Assembly: GCF_000758665.1 (NCBI RefSeq)
Contig: NZ_CP009285.1
Coordinates: forward strand, 3,658,001 to 3,722,000
Direction of reading: 5' to 3'
DNA length: 64,000 bases
From: Paenibacillus borealis
Lineage (GTDB): Bacteria > Bacillota > Bacilli > Paenibacillales > Paenibacillaceae
The position numbers and the translations under genes are program-made. Positions 58,527-64,000 of this stretch are shown here, one piece after another (positions within the stretch are counted from its first letter, which is position 1; the number at the start of each line of letters is the position of its first letter). Below the pieces are notes generated by a model. It was given only the letters and a program-made list of their open reading frames with translations. It ran no database searches and was not told where the DNA came from.

Positions 58527-59324
58527 TTATGGTTCAAGCAGCTGTAAGCGTGACCGGCTGCTGTAGATGTCAGGGGTCACCAGGGTTAATTGATTCAGGA
58601 ACTCCACCTGGAAGCTGCCGGGTCCTTGTCCTTCTGCGGCATCAGCTGCAATCTCGGCTGCCACACCATAGAACGAGAGGGCTTCGGCAGCTGCCTCAAG
58701 CATGTGTCCGCTGCTAACAGCAAGAAATGCGCCAACTACGGCACTGAGCAGACAGCCGGTTCCTGTCACTTTGGTCAGAATGGAGTGGCCGTTGCTGGCG
58801 ATGTAAGTGCGGGTGCCGTTGCTAATGATATCCTCCTTACCTGTGATGATCACCACACAGTTCAGCTTCCGCGCTGCCTTGTTCGCCAAGGTGATCACAT
58901 CACCTTCGCCTGCTCCGGCATCGACGCCTTTGCTCGCCCAGCTCTCTCCGGCGACATTGGCAACCTCGGCCACATTGCCGCGCAGAGCGGTCAGCTGCAG
59001 CTCTCCCAGCAGCTTCGCGGTAACCTCGGTGCGGTACGGTGTAGCGCCTGCTCCAACGGGATCAAGTACAAGCGGGACGCCATGCCGGTTCGCGGCTTGT
59101 CCGGCCTTCACCATTGAAGCGATGGCCGCTTCATTCAGTGTGCCGATGTTCAGCACGACCGCCCCGGACATTGCAGCAACATCCTCCACTTCTTCGGGCG
59201 CATCCGCCATGAACGGGGAAGCCCCCAGCGCCAGCAGTCCATTAGCGGTGAAATTAGCCACTACAATGTTGGTAATGTTATGTACGAGCGGATTTGCCTG
59301 CCGTACCTTGGATAGAAAAGACAT
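58527..59324 (-). CDS. thiM: Hydroxyethylthiazole kinase
   Basis: The 265-residue protein has [59 protein letters not shown] and the catalytic [16 protein letters not shown]. It phosphorylates salvaged THZ. The start at 59324 follows AGGAGG at 7 nt; the frame's extension to 59468 is not used. It lies 85 bp after thiY and before thiD. Confidence 0.94.
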   Translation of the reverse strand: MSFLSKVRQANPLVHNITNIVVANFTANGLLALGASPFMADAPEEVEDVAAMSGAVVLNIGTLNEAAIASMVKAGQAANRHGVPLVLDPVGAGATPYRTEVTAKLLGELQLTALRGNVAEVANVAGESWASKGVDAGAGEGDVITLANKAARKLNCVVIITGKEDIISNGTRTYIASNGHSILTKVTGTGCLLSAVVGAFLAVSSGHMLEAAAEALSFYGVAAEIAADAAEGQGPGSFQVEFLNQLTLVTPDIYSSRSRLQLLEP

Positions 59325-59409
59325 GATTATTCCTCCTGAAAGTTTTGATAGCATAAGCACCCTTGAGATCACTTCGCAAAACTCACTTCGAAAGCATGTA
59401 AAGCATGTT

Positions 59410-60498
59410 CTATAAATTAATAAAAGCATCCGCACTTTCGATATCCTCTGCCAGCAGACCGCTCTCACTCAGCCATTTGCGGACATTCTCCCAGGAGGCG
59501 GTATCCTGATAACCGAAGGGCTGTTCGCCGGCATCCATCAGCGGCAGCAGAATCTCCAGGCTGCGCTTCTCGATGGCTTCATCAAGCGGTGCCGTCGTAT
59601 CCTGATGCTCCAGCAGAAGCTTCAGTGCCTGCTCCGGCTGCTGAGCGGCGAATTGCTGGCCCTTGCGCGCAGCATTCATGAACTTTTGGAAATATTCCCG
59701 GGATTCCTGCAGACCTTGATCACTTGCGACCAGCACCAGCTCATAATAATCAGGAACCCCGTAGTCTACCGGATTAAACGAACGTACAGGATGGCCTTCC
59801 TGTTCTAATATCAGCTGTTCATGGTTGATGAAGCCGCCCATAATTCCGTCCACGCGTCCCGTCGAGAGGGCAGGGATAAGTTCGAACCCAACGTCAATCA
59901 GCTTCAGGGAGCCGGGATCACCACCGTCGTTTTTGACCATGGTATGCAGCATGGCTTCGTACAGCGGAATGGAAGAGTAACCGGCCTGCTTGCCGGAGAG
60001 CTCGCCCGGGCGGGTTATTCCACTGTCCGCGGATACCATGAGATGGTTCAGGGGGTGCCGCACCAGAGCAGCAACGGATTTGACCGGAATCTGCTCTCCC
60101 CGGGCCATCAGCACCTGCGGCTGGTAGCTTAGGGCCAGGTCAACTTGTCCGGCAGCCACGAGCTTCAGTGCGTCGTTGCTGTCGGCAGGCATCTGAATCT
60201 CAACATCAAGCCCTTCTTCAGCGAAATACCCATTACTCTGTGCCGCATACAAAAAGGAGTGAACAGCGTTCGGGTACCAGTCGAGCATAATCGTCAGCTT
60301 ATGGGCTTTACTACTTTCGGCGCCTGCCGCCGGAGCGGATGATGTAGATGGTGATGATGAGCCGGAGCCAGCCGGTCCGTTATTGGCACCGCAGCCTGAT
60401 AGAACCAAAAGAACAGACAGGAGCAATAAATAAGGCAGTAATTTATAAGGTTGAGCACTACGGGTGTAGAGATAACGGTTATAGCGGATCGGAGTCAT
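59410..60498 (-). CDS. thiY: Thiamine-precursor ABC binding lipoprotein (ThiY, NMT1/THI5-like)
   Basis: The 362-residue protein has a lipoprotein signal (lipobox VLSGC) and an NMT1/THI5-like binding fold: [75 protein letters not shown]. In Bacillus ThiXYZ imports a formylaminopyrimidine precursor of HMP. The start at 60498 overlaps the permease stop by 4 bp. Confidence 0.9.
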   Translation of the reverse strand: MTPIRYNRYLYTRSAQPYKLLPYLLLLSVLLVLSGCGANNGPAGSGSSSPSTSSAPAAGAESSKAHKLTIMLDWYPNAVHSFLYAAQSNGYFAEEGLDVEIQMPADSNDALKLVAAGQVDLALSYQPQVLMARGEQIPVKSVAALVRHPLNHLMVSADSGITRPGELSGKQAGYSSIPLYEAMLHTMVKNDGGDPGSLKLIDVGFELIPALSTGRVDGIMGGFINHEQLILEQEGHPVRSFNPVDYGVPDYYELVLVASDQGLQESREYFQKFMNAARKGQQFAAQQPEQALKLLLEHQDTTAPLDEAIEKRSLEILLPLMDAGEQPFGYQDTASWENVRKWLSESGLLAEDIESADAFINL

Positions 60499-61271
60499 GA
60501 ATAGCGTCCTCTTTTCTTCAGAAATAACTTCTCCAGCATGGCAATACAAAGGAATAGTGTGATACCCAGTACGGACAGCAGCACAACAGCGGCAAACATC
60601 TCGGCACTCTGCAGATTGCCGGCCATTCTCCGGCTGAAGTAACCCAGCCCCCGGCTGCCTCCAAGCCATTCACCGATGGTAGCGCCAATGACACAGTACA
60701 CAACCGACAGCTTCAGTCCGGAGAAAAAGGACGGCAGGGCCAGCGGAACAGCAGCCTTGCGGAGAATCTGCCAGCGGTTCGCGCCAAGCGTCAGCAGCAG
60801 CTCGCGGTACTGCTCGGTATTCTTGCCCAGCCCGTCATAGGTGCCGACAACTACCGGGAAGAAGGCGGTCAGGAACACTACGGCAACCTTGCTCCACAGG
60901 GTGTAGCCGAACCACATGATAAACAGGGGAGAGAGCGCAACCAGCGGAATTGTCTGGCTGATGATCAGCAGCGGATACAGCGCTGTGGCCAGCGGCCTGA
61001 ACAGATGCATGCCTGTTCCCAGCAGGCTTCCGCAGAAGACGGACAGAGCGAAGCCTGTGAGTACCTCAAGCAGTGTTGCGGGCAGGTGGACGCCGAAGAG
61101 TAAACGCCTGTCTTCCATCAGAGCGTTCCAGATGGCAGTGGGAGCCGGCAGGATGAACGGGGGGATCAGCCCCAGCCGGGATACGGTTTCCCAGGCCGCC
61201 AGGATCACCACTACAAGCAGGGTGGCTGGTCCGTATTCCCGCAGCAAGCCCCTATAGAAGACGGTTGTCAT
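60495..61271 (-). CDS. thiX: Thiamine-precursor ABC permease (ThiX)
   Basis: The 258-residue protein has about six membrane segments and the permease EAA loop region (REL-LLTLGANRWQILRKAAVPLALPSFFSGLKL). It is the channel of the ThiXYZ importer. Its start overlaps the ATPase gene by 20 bp. It is cotranscribed with the other thiamine genes. Confidence 0.9.
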   Translation of the reverse strand: MTTVFYRGLLREYGPATLLVVVILAAWETVSRLGLIPPFILPAPTAIWNALMEDRRLLFGVHLPATLLEVLTGFALSVFCGSLLGTGMHLFRPLATALYPLLIISQTIPLVALSPLFIMWFGYTLWSKVAVVFLTAFFPVVVGTYDGLGKNTEQYRELLLTLGANRWQILRKAAVPLALPSFFSGLKLSVVYCVIGATIGEWLGGSRGLGYFSRRMAGNLQSAEMFAAVVLLSVLGITLFLCIAMLEKLFLKKRGRYS

Positions 61272-62019
61272 ACAGCTTCAGCTCCAAATCCTTCCGCAGG
61301 GCCGTAAACTGCGGTTCATAGTTCAGACTGTGATGTCTGGGACGGGGAAGACCGGTAATGAATTCCTGCATGCCGCCCCCGGCACCGCCGGTCATCAGAT
61401 AGATGCGGTCACTGAGCAGAAGCGCTTCCTCAAGGTCATGGGTGATGAATAGTACAGTCTTGTCCAGTCCCGACCATAATTCCAGCAGCCAGCGGTGCAG
61501 GTCCCGTTTGGTGATGGCGTCCAGTGCTCCGAACGGCTCGTCCAGCAAGAGCAGCTCATTCCCGGAGGCAATTGTGCGGAGTAATGCTACCCGCTGGCGC
61601 ATGCCGCCCGACAGCTCATGCGGATACGCTGCCCCGGTCTCACCAAGGCCGAACTGCTGCAGCATGGTGCGGATTTGAATAACAGCTTCCTCTTTGGAGC
61701 AGCCCCGCTTCAGTTCCCAGGGCAGCAGGCAATTGTCCAGCACGGTTCTCCAGGGCAGCAGGAGATCCTGCTGCGGCATATAGCCGACATGACCGAGCCG
61801 CTGTGATGCGGAATATGAGGGTAGCCCGTGCAGTGCAACCTCGCCGCTGCCGGGTTCCAGCAGGCCGGCGATAATCTTGAACAGCGTGCTTTTGCCGCAG
61901 CCGCTGGCACCCACGACTGAGATGAACTCCCCGCGGCGGACCTTCATCGAGATTCCGGAGAAGACAGGAGCCTTTGGCGCAGCTGCGAAGGAATAGGTCA
62001 GATTGGTAATGTTGATCAT
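61252..62019 (-). CDS. thiZ: Thiamine-precursor ABC ATPase (ThiZ)
   Basis: The 255-residue protein has Walker A VVGASGCGKSTLFKI, Q-loop YMPQQDLLLPW, signature HELSGGMRQRVALLRTI and Walker B LLLLDEPFGALD. It powers the ThiXYZ importer. The start at 62019 gives MINITNLTYSF, a normal beginning for this ATPase group. It is the first gene after the TPP riboswitch. Confidence 0.9.
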   Translation of the reverse strand: MINITNLTYSFAAAPKAPVFSGISMKVRRGEFISVVGASGCGKSTLFKIIAGLLEPGSGEVALHGLPSYSASQRLGHVGYMPQQDLLLPWRTVLDNCLLPWELKRGCSKEEAVIQIRTMLQQFGLGETGAAYPHELSGGMRQRVALLRTIASGNELLLLDEPFGALDAITKRDLHRWLLELWSGLDKTVLFITHDLEEALLLSDRIYLMTGGAGGGMQEFITGLPRPRHHSLNYEPQFTALRKDLELKLYDNRLL

Positions 62020-62063
62020 TGGTTGGTGAAGCAAGCCTCCTTGGGGAAAGATATTTACGATAC

Positions 62064-62106
62064 GAAAACAAGAAAGACCCATCCATTTCCGGAGGAAATG
62101 AATGGG
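62064..62106 (-). terminator. Riboswitch-linked terminator
   Basis: On the minus strand, CCCATTCATTTCC pairs with GGAAATGGATGGG (one mismatch) and TCTTTCTTGTTTT follows. It sits between the TPP aptamer and thiZ, as for a transcription-attenuating riboswitch. Confidence 0.78.
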
Positions 62107-62154
62107 CCTGAAGGTACAGTCAGTTTGCAAAGACGCGGAACCGCTGATACATTC

Positions 62155-62245
62155 TGCTCCACTTCCCTCCGCTGGTATGATCCAGATCAGGTTCCAAGGG
62201 TCCGGAGCTTAAGCTCCGTCTCAGTCGGCCGACTCCCCTAGTGAA
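62155..62245 (-). ncRNA. TPP riboswitch (THI box)
   Basis: The minus strand contains the conserved CTGAGA, ACCCTTGGAACCTGATC, GGATCATACCAGCG and GGGAAG segments in the order and spacing of the TPP aptamer, with a variable P3-type stem (CGGAGCTTAAGCTCCG) and a closing CACT/AGTG helix. Bound TPP should favour the terminator at 62064 and switch off the thi operon. Confidence 0.95.
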
Positions 62246-62279
62246 ATAACAGGTGCTATTGAATTCGTAATTGCTACTT

Positions 62280-62307
62280 AATATACCATATTTTCCCCGC
62301 TTGTAAA
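62280..62307 (-). promoter_or_regulatory. Predicted promoter of the thiamine operon
   Basis: On the minus strand TTTACA (62307-62302), a 16-bp spacer and TATATT (62285-62280) precede the aptamer by about 35 bp. Confidence 0.5.
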
Positions 62308-62317
62308 GAGCTGCTTG

Positions 62318-62983
62318 TCATCGCTTAGAGAGGCCGGTTATGAACAATACAACAATTCCCCGGGAGATTTCCTCCTTAGTAGAGCCGTTCCGTTTCTGTT
62401 CATACAGGTAAAGATCGGGACTAAGGATAGAGATCAGCGCAGTGGCTGCGAAGCGGGGATCAATCCCGATAATCTCTCCGTTGGCGGACGCGCGGTGCAG
62501 AAGTTCAGTCATAACAATTCCGAGCCGCTGGAAAAAAGGATGTTCGAACTGGGTAAGCTGCTTCTTGCCGGTGAATTCGGATTTGATCATATTCAGGAGC
62601 TCCGCATATTGCTCAACGAAACCAACGACCTGCTCAATGCTGCTCTGCAGATGAGCCAGGGCAGCCGTTTCACCGGCGCTGGCAGCAAGCTGATGCTCCA
62701 TCCCGGACAGAAACTGCTCAGTGCTGTCCAGCAGCAGCGCGGAGCAGATTTCGCCCTTATCGGTGAAGCGGCGATACAGCGAGCCCTGTCCTATGCCTGC
62801 CCGTTTGGCAATGCCGTACATGCTGACGGCCTCCAGACCGCTCTCGGTGAACAGCTGGCGGGCGGCTTCGAGAATCCGCTGCACATAAGGGTCGGCGGGT
62901 TCCTTTGCAGCATTGTCTCTGTTCTCTGTGTTCTTTGGAGCTGCTGATGTTACAGGCTCAACTTCCGTTTCTATTTTTTTCAT
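62318..62983 (-). CDS. TetR-family regulator
   Basis: The 221-residue protein has an N-terminal TetR helix-turn-helix (ILEAARQLFTESGLEAVSMYGIAKRAGIGQGSLYRRFTDKGEI, about residues 37-80) after a 30-residue polar leader. A helical ligand-binding domain follows. It is divergent from the DHA2 exporter at 63209. Two identical palindromes in the 225-bp gap are its likely operators. It probably represses the exporter, and itself, until a substrate binds. Confidence 0.88.
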   Translation of the reverse strand: MKKIETEVEPVTSAAPKNTENRDNAAKEPADPYVQRILEAARQLFTESGLEAVSMYGIAKRAGIGQGSLYRRFTDKGEICSALLLDSTEQFLSGMEHQLAASAGETAALAHLQSSIEQVVGFVEQYAELLNMIKSEFTGKKQLTQFEHPFFQRLGIVMTELLHRASANGEIIGIDPRFAATALISILSPDLYLYEQKRNGSTKEEISRGIVVLFITGLSKR

Positions 62984-63077
62984 GATGTCCCCTTTCAGAA
63001 ATTATGCCTACAATGCATTTAAGAAGTCTCTATTCTCCAGGTAACGAATCAAGTTTGCAGAAAATCATATAAATCAT

Positions 63078-63135
63078 TTGACACAACGGACAATTGTCCG
63101 TAGACTATGAAATGCGAACACGGACAATTGTCCGT
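63078..63135. promoter_or_regulatory. Exporter promoter with twin TetR operators
   Basis: TTGACA (63078-63083) and TAGACT (63101-63106) are 17 bp apart. ACGGACAATTGTCCGT occurs twice as a perfect 16-bp palindrome, at 63086-63101 (between -35 and -10) and at 63120-63135 (over the early transcript), 34 bp centre to centre. Confidence 0.72.
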
Positions 63136-63208
63136 TCACTAATTATATAGACATATCTGCCCGCAGGTCAACGTAGATGACAGCGGACAGTTAAGGAGGA
63201 GAAGGAGT

Positions 63209-64000
63209 ATGGATCAGACCTTGAAGCAGGATGCCGATTTCCGGTTATCCGGCATTCTAGTTCCGCTGCTGGCGATTATTGCCGGCGTATTTATGGTTGT
63301 CCTGGACAGTACAGCAATGAATGTGGCTTTATCCAGGCTGGTCGTGGATTTCAAAACAGATCTGCACACGCTGCAGTGGGTAGTAACCGGATATATGCTC
63401 GCGCAGGCTTCCGTCATTCCGTTGTCGGGCTGGCTGTCTGACCGGTTCGGGGCTAAGAATGTCTTTTTGACAGCCGTTATTGTGTTTACGGTTGGCTCGA
63501 TTCTGTGTGCAACGCCAAGCCGTGCAGAATGGCTGGTTGCTTTCCGTGTATTGCAGGGACTCGGCGGAGGCTGTGTGCTACCGGTCGGGATGGCGTATGT
63601 CTACAGACTGGCTCCGAAGAATAAAGTGGGCGTCGTCATGGGTATTATGGGAATTCCGGTGCTGTTCGCTCCGGCGATTGGTCCTGTACTGTCCGGCTGG
63701 CTGGTGGAGTATCACTCCTGGCGCTGGATCTTCCTGATTAATATTCCTATCGGCATTATCTGTGTGCTGATCGGGCTGCGGAAGCTGCCGAATGCGGCGA
63801 AGAACTCCGTACCCGGCATGGATAAATTCGGAATGGTCCTCGGACCGCTGGCTTTTGCTTCACTCACTTACGGAGTAAGTCAGGGGGCGCAGAGCTGGAC
63901 CTCTGACAAAACTCTAATCGGGCTGTCTCTGGGAGCTGTTGCTCTGATTGCCTTTGTCATTGCCGAGCTTCGTTCCAGGACCCCTCTACTGGAGCTGCGG
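63209..64000 (+). CDS. DHA2-type MFS exporter (partial, runs off the window)
   Basis: The frame from ATG 63209 is open to the last base (264 codons). It reads as the first half of a 14-segment EmrB/QacA-type antiporter: VFMVVLDSTAMNVAL (motif D1), GWLSDRFGAKNVF (motif A), RVLQGLGGGCVLP (motif B) and GIPVLFAPAIGPVLSGWLVEYHSWRWIFLINIP (motif C). It probably exports drugs. AAGGAGGAGAAGGAG precedes the ATG. Divergent TetR control is likely. Confidence 0.88.
   Translation, partial: MDQTLKQDADFRLSGILVPLLAIIAGVFMVVLDSTAMNVALSRLVVDFKTDLHTLQWVVTGYMLAQASVIPLSGWLSDRFGAKNVFLTAVIVFTVGSILCATPSRAEWLVAFRVLQGLGGGCVLPVGMAYVYRLAPKNKVGVVMGIMGIPVLFAPAIGPVLSGWLVEYHSWRWIFLINIPIGIICVLIGLRKLPNAAKNSVPGMDKFGMVLGPLAFASLTYGVSQGAQSWTSDKTLIGLSLGAVALIAFVIAELRSRTPLLELR

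Overview
The window looks like chromosomal DNA of a Paenibacillus-type low-G+C Gram-positive (Bacillales). The reasons are strong AGGAGG ribosome sites, many TTG/GTG starts, Bacillus-type gene sets (des-desK-desR, a TPP-riboswitch thiamine operon, YesM/YesN-type sensors, HelD, PrsA-type foldase) and several families of dispersed intergenic repeats. The species assignment is inference. No rRNA, tRNA, CRISPR array, prophage or transposase gene was seen.

Layout. 1-11 kb holds mostly single genes: a small P-loop kinase, an APH-fold kinase, a lipoprotein phosphoesterase, a nitroreductase, a PrsA-type PPIase, a LytTR regulator, 6-phosphogluconolactonase, a divergent Hfq, a PAP2 phosphatase and an ArAE/FUSC membrane protein. 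11.5-17 kb holds HelD, two convergent MFS exporters and a MarR regulator. 17-27 kb holds transaldolase and rpiA (with pgl, three pentose-phosphate genes within 13 kb), a macro-domain protein, a MarR-MMPL export operon, a TPR protein and an aldo/keto reductase. 27-29 kb holds a manganese catalase and small genes. 29.2-37.4 kb is a carbohydrate ABC importer without its own ATPase, followed by a YesM-type kinase, a second membrane-anchored binding protein and a YesN-type regulator. 37.9-42.2 kb holds an MFS transporter and the membrane-fluidity module des-desK-desR, with a perfect palindrome where DesR should bind.

43.0-51.1 kb is the most interesting block. Five tightly packed genes encode a SWIM zinc-finger protein, a HEAT-like protein, a MoxR AAA+ ATPase, a DUF5682 protein and a VWA protein. 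This resembles the uncharacterised E. coli yehLMPQ cluster. The DUF5682 protein carries two G-x-x-H motifs and a downstream-helix pattern like the TIKI/TraB hydrolase superfamily, which suggests an AAA+/VWA machine built around a possible metallohydrolase.

51-64 kb holds aspartate-semialdehyde dehydrogenase, a tiny basic protein, RluF, a lipoprotein, a MarR-ABC exporter operon, the six-gene thiZXY-thiM-thiD-thiE operon behind a TPP riboswitch and terminator, and a TetR regulator divergent from a DHA2-type exporter that runs off the end. The last pair shares two identical 16-bp operators.

Three intergenic repeat families stand out. (1) Four 24-bp units in a ++-- arrangement with the same spacing occur at 2.0 kb and 42.4 kb. 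(2) A MITE-like 231-bp element with 14-bp terminal inverted repeats lies at 42.6 kb, with a truncated copy at 29.0 kb. (3) A ~100-bp element whose nested hairpin is preserved lies upstream of genes at 30.7 and 52.6 kb.
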